Below, piece after piece: positions 9,401 through 23,450 of a DNA stretch of 64,000 nt. The notes beneath the pieces are model-generated. The model did not search any database, was not told the DNA's origin, and was given only the letters and a program-made list of their open reading frames with translations. Each line of letters opens with the position of its first letter. The first letter of the stretch is position 1. The position numbers were made by a program, and so were the translations under genes. The DNA is taken from the NCBI GenBank assembly GCA_027924585.1, contig BSBM01001664.1, forward strand, positions 806,001 through 870,000, read 5' to 3'. The DNA is from Larix kaempferi. Its lineage: Eukaryota; Streptophyta; Pinopsida; Pinales; Pinaceae.

Positions 9401-12400
9401 AAATACATTGTGTTGCTCTTTTAACATAATTAGGGCTTTTGGAAGTGATACACACCTTTGGGAGGATTTTCTTCTTTGGCTATGGATGAAATTGGATGCT
9501 TTCTAGGGTTTTAACTCATGCATAGTGGATGCTATGAATTGTTGGAATAACACGAAGCTCAAGTAAGTCGTGTTTGGTATTTATTGGTGAAGGTAGGGAA
9601 ATTTTGCTTCATTGATAATTGAATGGTGGCCATAAAGCTGCATTTTTTACGATTTTGGCTTATTTTTCTGCCTTCTATCCATTTTGCATGGTGGAAAACG
9701 CTCCCTAGAAGAGGTTTTCCCTGGTTTGGCCTTGGCTCTCTAAGTTTTCCCTAGATTAGGCTCCCACAACGAACCCTTGAGGTTGTTGTAGGAAGCCCTA
9801 GCTTAGAGTCAAGTAGAAAATCAGTCCAAGAGGGAGGTTGGTCACCTCTCCTCTAGGCCTAGGGTTTAGGGTTTCATCCATCAAAACCGTTGTTTTATAA
9901 ATTTTTTATCAAATTCTTGCATTTGCAATTGTAAAAATTGCATTTCATGATAGGTTAGATTAATTTTTAGGTATGCAATTTTATGTCTGAAACCTTAAAA
10001 AATCCCCCCCAAATTTTTTTTTCAATTTTTGGTCTCCCTAAAATTTCGGCCCTCTCTCCTACAAATTCGGCATGCCTATTTACCCCTAAAAAACCCTAGG
10101 GTGAAACTTCTGGCAGCCCTAAAATTAATAAAAAAAAAAAATCCTAAAAAAATACAAAATTTATAAATTTTAAGCCCTAGCTAGTATTGTGGCTTCCCTT
10201 CCAGCCCTCTGGCCTGCCTCTCTAGCCTTCGACCTACCTGTTTCTAACCCTTCCTTCCTTTTTCAACCTATCCTATCCCTCATTACAGGATTTCCTTTAG
10301 GACAACTTGTCACCACTGTACAGCTATCCTAAAACCCGCCACAAAAAACACACAAAAATATAACACCAAAAGGTTAGCAATTGCGTTACACTTATAAACA
10401 AGCACTTAATTACTGTTTGATGAAGGGTTGAAAGTGTTATTGTTTGTATGCTACATGATTGATATATCGGACCTAGTTAAATTGCTCAAAATGCTACATG
10501 ATAGCTCTTTAAATTGAATTTGGTTTGCCACATATTTGAAGACACCAAGTATTGTTTGAACATCATAATTGTTTGATAATCATTGCATAAATATTTGTCT
10601 AAGTGCATTGTTTACTGTTTGAGATCACTGTATTGAATTGGTGGATTATTATTGTTGAATGAAAGGCTTCTATAACAAGCCTCTATTACTGTCATTTCAG
10701 AAGTTAAATCTAATGCTACAAAACTGCTGCTAAATAGGATTGATTCCACTTGTTTGTGTAAGCATTTGTAACTATTGTTGGATGAATGACAGTTTTACGT
10801 TTCATATGTTGGTCCTAGTGTCCTATTGATTGATTACATATTATCAAATAGGTGTGCACATGTTGATGCTGGTTTTATACATACTAGTGAATGGTTAAAT
10901 GCTTTCCTTGATATCTTTCCATTGAAGGTACTGGTCACTATATTAGTTTGTATAGAAAGATCTTGTTTTTTGGTTTAAAGGTTCCTATAGATGTAATAAG
11001 GGATCTCCCCTTGGAGGTGAAGACACTCTGAAGTAGTTAGTTGGAAGTGTGGCTAAGGTGACATTGGGTCACACTCCCCTTGCATGTGCTTACGGGGCAC
11101 TAGCCTTGCTAGTTTGTTTGGTAACACATCCTATTGTGCATGGTTGTTGTAATGTCCAATTATAACTCATTGTTAAAAATGCATATCATGGTGTGTATAA
11201 TTATGTGGTTGAATGCTAGTGCAACTAGTTCATAGTGTAATGATTGTGTGATTGAGTTGTTAGTGCAACTATCTCATGACGTTTGTATCCATAAATCTAT
11301 GAATGTTAGTGTGAATGGGTTGTAGTGTAATGATTAGGAAACTAGACTATTGGTGAAACCACAATATCAAGTTGTTTTTAATATCTATGAAACTATACAA
11401 CATATAGCTTTTGTTATTGAGTCATGTTATGAAATTTGTACAACATGTTGTTGCGGTTAAATTCTCCGTCTCTGTAAAGTAGGCCATAGTTCTTAGTTGC
11501 TTGACCATTCTATGACCCCAAACACCATAAATCAGTAGATCCTTATTAACCGTTAAAACATAATAGTGAATATTTAAGGACTTTAACCATTAACATGAAA
11601 CTATACCCTAATTTAGTAGCCTCTAAATTTCAAGATTGAAATAATTGATTTGGGATATAAATTTTAAATTTTTAGAATATAGTCTCCTAAATTTTAAATT
11701 CCAATATTCATCAACGAAATGGTTCTCCAAAAATTGGTGTTAAAAGAATGGTTAATTTTTTTACAGTTAAATAATTGACTTGAAAATATCCAAAGAACAT
11801 TGTTGTTGGTTTCATTTGTGGGGTCAAAAGTAGAAGTCGAAACTCTAGGATGTCAAAATATTTCACAAATGTTTCAATTACACAAACTCTATATATAACT
11901 CCCCAAAGAAGCACAACATAATATCATTGTTATTATGGGGGGTGTCGTAAAAATCCATGTAGCATATGTCGTTCTAGTTGGTACAAATTTATTCAATGGT
12001 GCATTTATCAATAGAAACCTGGCATTTATCCGCTAGGAAATGTTAACCAATTCTAGGGTTCCTAAACTCCACCAATCTATTAGATTTGGAGATCTTGAGT
12101 TATTTGATATGTTTATGAGAAATACCATGGGCTTATTACATATGGCTATGTTTATGAGAAATACCTTGGGCTTATTACATATGATTATTCTCTCTTTGTA
12201 TCGACACAACATACACTTGGTATTATGTTTGGCTAATTGATTAAATCATGGTCTCCATGGTATTAACAAATGATGCCTAAATTTGTGCATTGTTTGAATA
12301 TGTGTATTGGGGATCTCAATCTCTTTCCTACTATGAAGTACCAACCATCACCTGCTTCATTTCTATGTCCATGTCAAAGTGCAGATGGCATGACGACATA

Positions 12401-13349
12401 AGATAGTGCTCTTGACCCAAGGGGATTTGAACTGGGCAAATGTTTGCATAAAACTAGTCAAATGTGCAACAAGATTGGTAACAACCAATTCAAGCAAAGG
12501 GAACCAAAGTGACAATGTGACCTTCCTTTATCAATGCTCTTTTGCAAGTTGATGCTTTACCTTTGAATTTTTGAGAAGTAACTACATCACTTTGGTTTTT
12601 GAATAGTTGGAATCTTGGCTTCTCTTTATTATTCAACAACTTAGTAATTTGAGGATGGATCACCCCCCACCCTCGCCAAAATTACAAAAATCTCTTCTAC
12701 GTGTTGATATTTTTCCATTGGAATTGCATACAAGTAGGTAAATTTCCAATTGGGTCTATCCCGATTGGTTGTGGAATGTAGTGTTATCCTCCCTGCCCAA
12801 GTTCTATTCCTGCAAGGACATGTTGAGCCCATAGTGAGAATATTGTTGTAATGACTTCATGCCATGTTGTTGACTTGGATTTGTGTCCTAATGAATCAAG
12901 GGATTACATTGGGTACCATCCTCAAAATGAGGGGAAGTGTTGGGAGGTTTGCCTCGGGATAATTTGTTGGAAAAAAAGTAGGTATACCACTTTGGATTTT
13001 GAATAATAGAACCTTGACTTCTCTATATTACTTAGCATCTTAGTCATATGCAAATTGCTCTTTCCTTCATGCAATTGCAACCGAGCATTGACAATGTACA
13101 TTCTTGGGGTACTTTTAATTAAGAGATTTTTAGAAACCATGGCTTATTTTCAAGTGAATATGCACATATCAATGACAATGTAAGCAAGCACTAGCATGTC
13201 CTCTAAATATGGAGCAATGACAAATATTTTATTTCTTATTTTTCAACAACTACTATCCATGCACTCATAGAGTGATGAGGCATGGTACATAACTCACAAC
13301 TCCATGTTTAAGTGTCAAAGTGATATCTTCAACTATATCTTGTCATATA

Positions 13350-16300
13350 AGTAGGACAAAAGTACAACAAAAGTACCCTTCAGACTAGTGTATCGATAGG
13401 TTTTACAATATGCAATAAGTACAACAAAAGTGGTCTGCAAAACAATTTACAATCTCTGCAATAATGAACTCAACATGAAAAATAATGTAATGGCAATACA
13501 AGGTGTAGGTCTGAGTCTCTGCCACCTTTTACAATACAATGCTTTGTGATAGTTCTATGAAATCTACACAATAGTTTATGCACACAACTCCGAAGGTACA
13601 ATGCAAATTCAAGGCATAATGAACCCTCTATTTACTATATTTTCCAATAATAAATGAGCTCACATAAACATGCTATGTGCAAACAAATGATGAATCCATC
13701 CAATAGTAGACATGCAAATGAGTAGAGTGAGTGAACTCAATATACCATCCTTGAATTCTAGGTCATTTAAAAAGTATCAACATCCTTCGTACCACGATTT
13801 CCACCACCCAAGTTGCAAAACTATACTTAAAAAAACACAATATTGAAACCAAATTGACATGGGTGATTACTGACAATTGAAGGCATGTAATACTCAAAAA
13901 TGTAAATATATAAATGATTGGTTCACATTACATATGGTAAACCCTATCCACGACCACTTGATACCAAAACTTAGATTAACCTAGGAACTTTTATTCTTCC
14001 TCTTGAAGTACTATGTCTGGACCCTTTGATTCTTCCTCTTGAAGTACTATGTCCAGACCCTTTGATTCTTCCTCTTGAAGTACTATGGCATAGTGGCATT
14101 TTTTATTGCCTCATTCTAGGGCTCGTATCCCTAAGGTTGGTGTTTGGGGCTCCTAGGGGAAGGTCTTTGTGTCACATGAGCCACTATTTGATTTCCACAC
14201 ATGTGACAATGTTCCAGCTCAGAGGCACTTGCCTCCTCTTCCAATCACCCTATGCACCCATCTTGGCCCCTTTTCAGCAGAGCACCCTCTCTCCTTAGGC
14301 CCTACATAATGATGATGCCATCTTGTCTCCCAGGCCTTCAACCGTGATTTGAGGGGGGGCATTGAGGGTTTTTTAGTATAGTTGGGGTTAGATGGGGCAT
14401 TACGATCCCCCCTGCTCACTCCAGCTTTCAGAGTGAATCAATTTGTTCATTTTTAGCTGTTTTTATCAGTTTTTTGTCACTTTGGGGGAAAATACCCCAA
14501 GTTACCCACATCTTAGATTATTTTATGTTATATTTTTACATTGACATTATATTGGCTTGTCAGCTTGGTTATTTTGTAAAAGTGAGCTGAGAAGGCTATA
14601 AATAGACCTCTCCTCACTCATTTGTAAATGATAACACAAGGGATAAAATACATTGTGTTGCTCTTTTAACATAATTAGGGCTTTTGGAAGTGATGCGCAC
14701 CTTTGGGAGGATTTTCTTCTTTGGCTATGGATGAAATTGGATGCTTTCTAGGGTTTTAACTCATGCATGGTGGATGCTATGAATTGTTGGAATAACACGA
14801 AGCTCAAGTAAGTCGTGTTTGGTATTTATTGGTGAAGGTAGGGAAATTTTGCTTCATTGATACTTGAATGGTGGCCATAAAGCTGCATTTTTTATGATTT
14901 TGGCTTATTTTTCTGCCTTCTATCCATTTTGCATGGCGGAAAATGCTCCCTAGAAGAGGTTTTCCTTGGTTTGGCCTTGGCTCTCTAAGTTTTCCCTAGA
15001 TTAGGCTCCCACAACGAACCCTTGAGGTTGTTGTAGGAAGCCCTAGCTTAGAGCCAAGTAGAAAATCAGTCCAAGAGGGAGGTTGGTCACCTCTCCTCTA
15101 GGCCTAGGGTTTAGGGTTTCATCCATTAAAACCCTTGTTTTATAAACTTTTTTATCAAATTCTTGCATTTGCAATTGTAAAAATTGCATTTCATGATAGG
15201 TTAGATTAATTTTTAGGTATGCAATTTTATGTTTGAAACCTTAAAAAATCCCCCCCAAATATATTTTTTTCAATTTTTGGTCTCCCTAAAATTTCGGCCC
15301 TCTCTCCTACAAATTCGGCATGCCTATTTACCCCTAAAAAACCCTAGGGTGAAACTTCTAGAAGCCCTAAAATTTAAAAAAAAAAAAATCCTAAAAAAAT
15401 ACAAAATTTATAAATTTTAAGCCCTAGCTAGTATTGTGGCTTCCCTTCAAGCCCTCTAGCCTGCCCCTCTAGCCTTCGACCTACCTGTTTCTAACCCTTC
15501 CTTCCTTTTTCAACTTGTCCTATCCCTCATTACAGGATTGCCTTTAGGGTAGCTTGTCACCATTGTACAACTATCCTAAAACCTACCACAAAAAACACAC
15601 AAAAATATAACACCAAAAGGTTAGCAATTGCATTACACTTATAAACAAGCACTTAATTACTGTTTGACGAAGGGTTGAAAGTGTTACTGTTTGTATGTTG
15701 CATGATTGATATATCAGACCTAGTTAAATTGCTCAAATTGCTACATGATAGCTCTTTGAATTGAATTTGGTTTGCCACATATTTGAAGACATCAAGTATT
15801 GTTTGAACATCATAATTTTTTCATAATCATTGGATAAATCTTTGTCTAAGTGTATTGTTTACTGTTTGAGATCACTGTATTGAATTGGTGGCTTATTACT
15901 GTTGAATGAAAGGCTGCTATAACAAGCCTCTATTAATGTCATTTCAAAAGTTAAATCTAATGCAACAAGATTGATGCTAAATAGGATTGATTCCACTTGT
16001 TTGTGTAAGCATTTGTAACTATTGTTGGATGAATGATTGTTTTATGTTTCATATGTTGGTCCTAGTGTCCAATTGATTGAGTACATGTTATCAAATAGGT
16101 GTGCACATGCTTATGTTGGCTTTATACATACTAGTGAATGGTTAAATGCTTACCTTGTTGTCATTCCATTGAAGGTCTTGGTCACTATATTAGTTTAGTA
16201 TAGAAAGATCTTGTTTTTTGGTTTAAAGGTGCCTATAGATGTAATAAGGACTCTCCCCTTGGAGGTCAAGACACTCTAAAGTAGTTAGTTGGAAGTGTGG

Positions 16301-18568
16301 CTTAGGTGGCATTGGGTCACACTCCCCTTGCATGTGCTTACCGGACACTAGACCTACTAGTTTGTCTGGTAACACATCCTATTGTGCATGGTTGTTGTAA
16401 TGTCCAATTATAACTCATTGTTAAAAATGCATATCATGGTGTGCATAATTATGTGGTTGAATGCTAGTGCAACTAGGTCATAGTGTAATGATTGTGTGAT
16501 TGAGTTGTCAATGCAACTATCTCATGACAGTGTTATCCATAAATCTATGAATGTTAGTGTGAATGGGTTGTAGTGTAATGATTATGCAACTAGACTATTG
16601 GTGCAACCACAATATCATGTTGTTTTTAATATCTATGAAACTATACAACATATACTTTTTGTTATTGAGTCATGGTATGAAATTTGTACAACATATTGTT
16701 GTGGTTAAATTATCCATCTCTGTAAAGTAGGCCATAGTTCTTAGTTGCTTGACCATTCTATGATCCCAAACACCATAAATCATTAGATCCTTATTAACCA
16801 TTAAAACTTAATAGTGAATATTTAAGGACTTTAACCATTAAATTGAAACTATACCCTAATTTAGTAGCCTCTAAATTTCAAGATTGAAATAATTGATTTG
16901 GGATATAAATTTTAAATTTTTAGAATATAGTCTCCTAAATGTTAAATTCCAAGATTCATCAACGAAATGGTTCTCCAAAAATTGATGTTAAAAGAATGGT
17001 TAATTTTTTGTAGTTAAGTAATTGACTTGAAAATATCCAAAGAACATTGTTATTGGTTTCATTTTTGGGGTCAAAAGTAGTAGTCGAAACTCTAGTATGT
17101 CATAATGTTTCACAAATGTTTCAATTACACAAACTCTATATATAATTCCCCAAAGAATCACAACATAATATCATTGTTATTATGGGGGGTGTCCTAAAAA
17201 TCCATGTAGCATATGTCCTTCTAGTTGGTACAAATTTATTCAATGGTGCATTTATCAATAGAAACATGGCATTTATCCTCTAGGAAATGTTAACCAATTC
17301 TAGGGTTCCTAAACTCCACCAATCTATTAGATTTGTAGATCTTGAGTTATTTGATATGTTTATGAGAAATACCATGGGCTTATTACATATGGATATGTTT
17401 ATGAGAAATACCTTGGGCTTATTACATATGATTATTCTCTCTTTGTATCGACACAACATACACTTGGTATTATGTTTGGCTAATTGATAAAATCATGGTT
17501 TCCATTGTATTAACAAAGGATGCTTAAAATTTGTGGATTGTTTAAATATCTGTATTGGGGATCTCAATCTCTTTCCTACTATGAAGTACCAACCATCACC
17601 TACTTCATTTCTATGTCCATGTTAAAGTGCAGATGGCATGGCAACATAAAATAGTGCTCTTGACCCAAGGGGATTTGATCTGGGCAAATGTTTGCATAAA
17701 ACTAGTCAAATGTGCAACAACATTGGTAACAACCAATTCAAGCAAAGGGAACCAAAGTGACAATGTGACCTTCCTTTATCAATGCTCTTTTGCAAGTTGA
17801 TGCTTTACCCTTTGAATTGTTGAGAAGTAACTACATCACTTTGGTTTTTGAATAGTTGGAATCTTGACTTCTCTTTATTACTTGACAACTTAGTAATATG
17901 AGGATGGATCGCCCCCCAACCTCGCCACAATTGCAAAAATCTCTTCTCTGTGTTGATATTTTCCATTGGAATTGCATACAAGTAGGTAAATTGCCAATTG
18001 GGTCTAGCCCGAATGGTTGTGGAATGTAGTGTTATCCTCCCCGCCCAACTTCTATTCCTGCAAGGACATGTTGATCCCACAGTGAGAATATTGTTGTAAT
18101 GACTTCATGCCATGTTGTTGACTTGGCATTGTGTCCTAAAGAATCAAGGGATTACATTGGGTACCATCCTCAAAATGAGGGGAAGTGTTGGGAGGTTTTC
18201 CCCAGGATAATTTCTTGGAAAAAAAGTATGTATACCACTTTGGATTTTGAATAATTGGAACCTTGACTTCTCTATATTACTTAGCATCTTAGTCATATGC
18301 AATTTGCTCTTTCCTTCATGCAATTGCAACCAAGCATTGAGAATGTACATGCTTGGGGTACTTTTAATTAAGAGACTTTTAGAAACCATGGCTTATTTTC
18401 AAGTGAATTTGCACATATCAATGACAATGTAAGCAAGCACTAGCATGTCCTCTAAATATGGAGCAATGACAAATATTTTATTTCTTATTTTTCTACAACT
18501 ACTATCCATGCACTCATAGAGTAAACATAACTCACAACTCCATGCTTAAGTGTCAAAGTGATATCTTA
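13350..18568. repeat. 5.3 kb tandem unit, copy B
   Basis: This is a direct repeat of 8010-13335, separated from it by about 14 bp. Mismatches are scattered; by eye they range from very few around the promoter to about 7% at the left edge. It shares all landmarks, including the G-rich tract (about 14349), the TATA box (about 14596) and the 39-bp pair (about 17356-17433). Similarity ends near 18568 after GTGTCAAAGTGATATCTT. No coding capacity is seen. Confidence 0.9.
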
Positions 18569-19650
18569 GTATTTGCTTAAGAACATGTGGGTATGGATAT
18601 TATGCTCAAATGGTGGCAAGGTTTTTGTTTTTTAATCTGCTCCCCATGATGCTTAACTCTAGTTTCTTCTTCTCGACATCAAGCATAAGTTATGGTGGCA
18701 ATAACCTCCTTTTTAATTTGCACAAACGATGTCTTGATGCTCTCCATACATGAAGCATACATAAGCTTAATGACTCAAATTTAGATTCAGTTTCATTTAG
18801 TGAACATTTTGGTTAATTTAGCTCAACTTGTTATTTTTAATCCATCTCCGAATATACTTAATGACATATATACAAGCTTTTGGGCAATCTTTATGCTCTA
18901 GACACACTTGTAGTAATGCTTATTTTGAAATTTTAATGTAACATAAAAATTCCAAACCAAATATTTATGATAAGTTTGATTCCTACTTAAAACTATCCTA
19001 GAAAAAAAATTAACATTTTTATTAAAATATCTTAAAAATTTCAAACATTACCAAAATTTCAATAAAAAATATTTCCATTATAAAACAATATTTTTAACCT
19101 TATAAAATATTTTTTCATTATAAAAAAATGTTTTTAACATTTTTGTGCATTCTAATATATATATAAATCTCTTAATCAACTCAAAGCTTTGATGAAATCA
19201 TAAAAAACTAAAGTTGCACTATGATTCCATTCTACAAAAATCCATGGTTAAAATAAATAAAGTTTTTAATCGTTACAATTTCTTTTTAGAAATGCTTTAA
19301 TAAGTGGATGATGTGTCCTATCTCGTCAAAATTCATTGCTTTGCAAAATTTAAAACTTGATAGATGTTCTTGTTGCTTCTCAAACTTCGAAATCTGATAA
19401 GTGGATAGTTGTCCAAATTGTTTTGATAAGTGGATTGTTGTCAAAATTCGAAATTGAAAAAGCCATGAAGTTAAGAACATATAATGGACGGAGGGTTGGG
19501 TCACTGGGTGCGAGAGGAGCGTCGTTCATTAATTGCCATAATGCCTCTTCTCTCTTACAAATGCTTTGATAAGTTGATGGTTGACAAAGTTTGATAAGAG
19601 GCTCTGGTTTCCTCTAAAACTTCGACAAATTGGATAATCACTCTCCTGCT
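18569..19650. other. Unassigned AT-rich DNA
   Basis: No open frame, RNA gene or element end is recognised. Between 19000 and 19140 there are A/T-rich short repeats of the ATTATAAAA(C)A type. Around 19370-19470, GATAAGTGGAT(A/T)GTTGTC occurs twice. Confidence 0.5.
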
Positions 19651-19985
19651 CTATATGGCTACTTTTTTTGGGGTTCGTTCCTATGACGGTGGAGGGAAGA
19701 CGTCATACATATATATATGTTTGAATTTGAATTTGCTTGTTTGTTTACCTCCTCTGTCATTTGCACATTACCTCCTCTGTGGTCTGTGGTCTGGTCTGTT
19801 TGTCTCTGTCGTTTTCCTGTCTGTGTCTTTGTCTGTATGTGCCTTTGTTGTGTCCGTGTCTGTGTCTGTGTCTATGGTTTGCTTGTGACAAAGGAGGTTA
19901 TCTGTTCTGAATTTGAATTTGAATTTCAAAACAGTAATGAAAGAAGGATGCTTTGGAGCCGTAAAATACTTATGATTAAATAACT
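19650..19985 (+). repeat. CT/GT-rich repeat block, copy 1
   Basis: Starts at TTCGTTCCTATGACGGTGG, contains TTTGAATTTGAATTTG, CACATTACCTCCTCTGTGG and a TGTCTGTGTC-type run, and ends near ATGAAAGAAGGATGCT. It recurs at about 20885-21290. Frames across it are low-complexity and are not credible proteins. Confidence 0.85.
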
Positions 19986-20880
19986 TGTGTTGAAGGTATG
20001 TCTTCTAGACTCCAATATTGGTTAAATTCGTAGAATTTGTTTTTCATATCTCTTCTAAATTTTAGATTAAAATGTGATTTATTCACTTATTTCAATTTGT
20101 AAATTCAAATGGAAGGGACTAAATTACTCATGGCTCTTCTTTATAAGATCAATATATATTCGATTAATAATTAATCAACTCATAAAAAATTAAATATTAA
20201 TTCCACACTCTACATTTTACATATATAAAATCTAAAAAAATATGCATCATGACCACGACCACATAAAGTGTGCAAAGACTTTTAAATTAGATTAATAATA
20301 ATAATAAGTCCTTTATGTATAAAAAAGATTCGGTCACAATATTACTTTCTCACTTATATATATATAATTTAGAAAAAAGTAATTAAATTACATTAACAAT
20401 CTGCATAGAGGCATGCATTGATAGAACTGCGTAAGAAAATTGTATACGTTGAGAGTAAGATGTGCAGCTTGCTTGTGATCCCCGGCGAAAATGTTGACAT
20501 GAACGAGCTGGTATTCAATCTGATATTCGTGCAAAAAGGCGAGCACCGTTGCTCAAAAAGGAAGGCCGTGCAACTTAATATTCATCACCGCCATTAACAA
20601 GCTTATATCACCATTGAAATATCGCAACTCCAAAATAGGGCACTCCACAATATCGCAACCACAACATGGAAAACCTTAAATGCGCTTCACAATGGGACGG
20701 TGAAAACCCTAGATATTAGAGAGACGTGGAACATTAATATCAATCAAACCTTAGGATTCTTGGAATAGTGAAAAGATAATCACCATTGCCATCCAATAAA
20801 ACCATGGAATTGTTGAAATAGTGAAAAAGATAAACGCCATCGCAATCCAGAAACTTAAGCGAGGAAGACGGCATACATTC
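19986..20880. other. Unassigned DNA between the two CT/GT blocks
   Basis: AT-rich up to about 20400, more balanced after. No coding frame, promoter or repeat boundary could be supported. Confidence 0.4.
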
Positions 20881-20884
20881 CTAT

Positions 20885-21290
20885 ATGCTCTATATTCTAT
20901 TTTTTTGGGGGTCCGTTCCTATGACGGTGGAGGGAAGACGGCATATATATATATATTTGAATTTGAATTTGCCTGTTTGTTTACCTCTTCTGTCATTTGC
21001 ACATTACCTCCTCTGTGGTCTGTGGTCTGGTCTGTTTGTCTCTATGCACATTACCTCCTCTGTGGTCTGGTCTGTTTGTCTCTGTGTACATTACTTCCTC
21101 TGTGATTTGTGGTCTGGTCTGTTTGTCTCTGTTGTTTGCCTGTCTGTGTCTTTGTCTGTATGTGTCTTTGTTATGTCTGTGTCTATGTTTGTGGTTTACT
21201 TGTGACAAAGGAGGTTATCTGTTCTGAATTTGAATTTCGAAACAGCAATGAAAGAAGGATGCTATGGAGTCGTACATTACAGGTACGTCT
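20885..21290 (+). repeat. CT/GT-rich repeat block, copy 2, with internal expansion
   Basis: Same order of motifs as 19650-19985, but the CACATTACCTCCTCTGTGG...GTCTGTTTGTCTCT segment is present three times (about 45 bp units, 20998-21130) instead of once. The block has therefore expanded internally after, or differently from, copy 1. Confidence 0.85.
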
Positions 21291-21319
21291 CATTTTTATA
21301 ATATTCATGAATATCTTGA

Positions 21320-21510
21320 ATTCAGGAATTGATTGATTGAACGCTTCTTTATTGATGGACTGAATGATTGAACGGCTTCTTTCTAATGGACTGAATGATT
21401 GAACGGCTTCTTTCTGGATCGACTGAATCCTAGTTGCAGAGAGAGCCGCCCTCCTTACATGGCTGCCCTATTAATAATCATTTTCTTTATGTTCTTTTTT
21501 TATGAATCTT
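21320..21510 (+). repeat. GATTGAACGGCTTCTTTCT repeat and linked dispersed segment
   Basis: Three units of about 37 bp built on GACTGAATGATTGAACGGC and CTTCTTTCT, followed by GCAGAGAGAGCCGCCCTCC and CTTACATGGCTGCCCTATTA. The last part recurs at about 22696-22745. The first part is related to 23290-23350 and 25020-25095. Confidence 0.7.
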
Positions 21511-23270
21511 TTAATCAATAGAAACTTATTTTATAAGAAAAGTCACGGTGGCCATGACAGATTTTATGGCTTAACGACCGGTTAAACACAATAAACCGAG
21601 TCTAACATATTTTCTGTATTATAGTATTATAAGTTAATTCTTGAATATACATACGAAAGGAAAAGCCGGTAGATGGATGGAATGAGATCTCTATTTTCCC
21701 TTGTTGTTCTGTCACATCGTATAAGTAATAAGAATCTTCTTTTATTTTACTCTGTTTTTCTTTCTGAGATCGGAACTCTGGTTCATACTAGCATTAGTTG
21801 AATGTAAATAGGATATTAGGGGATACATTCATACAAATTCTGGGTTATGGATGAATAATCACATTCAGGTGGCTTATACAAGGTCGAACTCGCTTCAACA
21901 ATTACCAACATATGAATGTAAATCCGTGAGCAGCGTATAAGCTTGTTTTCTTTTCAAATCTAAGTCTAAGCCATAGGAAGTTAAGAAACCGAGTTCACTC
22001 AAGTCCAGAGATCAAACCTCTGTCAGTATATAATATCTTTAAGTCGTCCTCAATTAAAATCTACCACACTAATCCTTAAAGAGATTAAATGTTCTTACAT
22101 TTATTTTTCCTCAACTAGATCTCTGAACTGGCACATAAAATGAATTATAGAGCATCCTCTGGTTAGACCGATTTAATACAAAAGGCTGATTTCATGGTAT
22201 AAACGATTTTGCATTATATTTGAATATCCATCCGGGCAGACTGCCAGCGATAGCATACCGATTGGGATCGATAGCTTTGCACAGCGAACGCCCGGGTTAT
22301 TCTTGACAGGATGTCCGTCTATGATAGACTATCCCCTTTTTCCTTATCAGATTATGGTGTCAGTTGTATTGCACAGGACTTTCTTTTGATTATGAGTATT
22401 CCAATCTAAAGTTTCTTTCCGAATATTTTGTTTACCTCTAACTAATCGAACTCTGCATTAAGCCAAGGGTGAAAACCAAATCCCTGTTTATTCCTTTCAC
22501 TCCCGCCGACATGATAGCATCCATTTGGACGACCTTATAACTAGACAAACAAATAGAGACAGTTCCGCCGAAAAATCCCATAATTTAAGCTACAGGTAGA
22601 GATCGATTAGTAATACGCTTTGTTGATCAGGGCTTAACTGGAAATCGAAGTCTTTCTTACCTTTGGAATTAAATATCTTGTATTACACTTTGGTACAGAG
22701 AGAGCAGCCCTTCTTACATGGCTGCCCTATTAATAATCATTTTAATAGCTAGCTAGCTTAAGGGTAGTTTAGATGGGCCATCAGCCAGCTAGCTTAGTGC
22801 GTAAGTGTCATGGGTTACAGACTTGATCCTGAGCATCGCAGAGCCTAGGATCGACTTATTTTCGAACTCTAGAATAGAACTCTTCAACTCACAGTATAGT
22901 TTGCCTTCTGAAGAAAATGAGGAATGGCCCTCTTAATGGGTGCCTACATACTTCCTCTGAGAGGGTCACTCAACCACTGAACCGGCACACACTCGCAGAA
23001 ATCTTGCTGGGCAAAGCCTGGCACGCCAAGCTTTGGCGATCCAGAGGGTGGATTGTTGTCTTGACGCAGATCTGATGCAAAGGTTGTGTGAAACAGGGCC
23101 ATAGAGAGCCAAAGGAAGAAAATCTGATCATGTGCTCCACTCTCCTCCTGTGGCTCTGGCTTTGGCTTTAATTTTACATTTACCGACTCTGCTCTTCTTA
23201 TAGCTGTAACTGCGGATGCAGAAGAAGAAGAGCGTTGTTGTGTAGATTCATTATCATTGTGTAAAACATG
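21511..23270. other. Unassigned DNA
   Basis: Balanced base composition compared with its surroundings, but no frame longer than chance and no recognised protein motif on either strand. It contains the second copy of CTTACATGGCTGCCCTATTA (about 22715) and a GCTAGCTAGCTTAAG stretch. Confidence 0.4.
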
Positions 23271-23282
23271 ATTTCAGACTAT

Positions 23283-23450
23283 TTAACCCGGTGGGCTAGC
23301 TTGATTGGTTGAATGCTTGATTGAATGTTTCTTTCTTGATTGACTGAATGGTTTGAGCTTCACTGTCTCTGGGTCGATCAAGCAGTAGGTCTCCTGGCTG
23401 GTCCCTGGGTCGATTCCTATCTCTACGCAGCTGCAGCTCACTATGTTGTG
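23283..23450 (+). repeat. Possible tRNA-derived SINE copy 1
   Basis: GGGCTAGCTTGATTGGTTGA resembles a pol III A box, and CCTGGGTCGATTCC, about 105 bp later, resembles a B box. The same order recurs at 25016-25205. The A-to-B distance is longer than in an ordinary tRNA head and I see no clear target duplication, so SINE identity is a hypothesis. That it is a dispersed repeat is solid. Confidence 0.4.

Larger units (their letters stand above)
8010..13335. repeat. 5.3 kb tandem unit, copy A
   Basis: This copy aligns along its whole length with 13350-18568. It has no coding frame of note. Landmarks in order: about three 33-bp repeats (8665-8750), a G-rich tract TTGAGGGGGGGCATTGAGG (about 9100-9118), a TATA box (about 9352-9359) with GCTATAAATAGACCTCTCC, an A/T- and C-rich middle, two 39-bp repeats at 12109-12186, and two related ~65-bp segments at ~12580 and ~12970. 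Copy A has about 107 bp (about 8900-9007) that copy B lacks. The G-rich tract followed by a TATA box resembles a purine tract and LTR promoter, so the unit may derive from a large noncoding LTR element, but I found no primer-binding site. Confidence 0.9.

Noticed and set aside
8010-18568. The 5.3 kb pair as the two LTRs of one element
   Set aside because: The copies are separated by only about 14 bp, lack TG...CA ends and have no primer-binding site or interior between them.
20885-21227. Cys/Leu/Val-rich proteins from the CT/GT block
   Set aside because: Three frames are all open because the DNA is low-complexity repeat.
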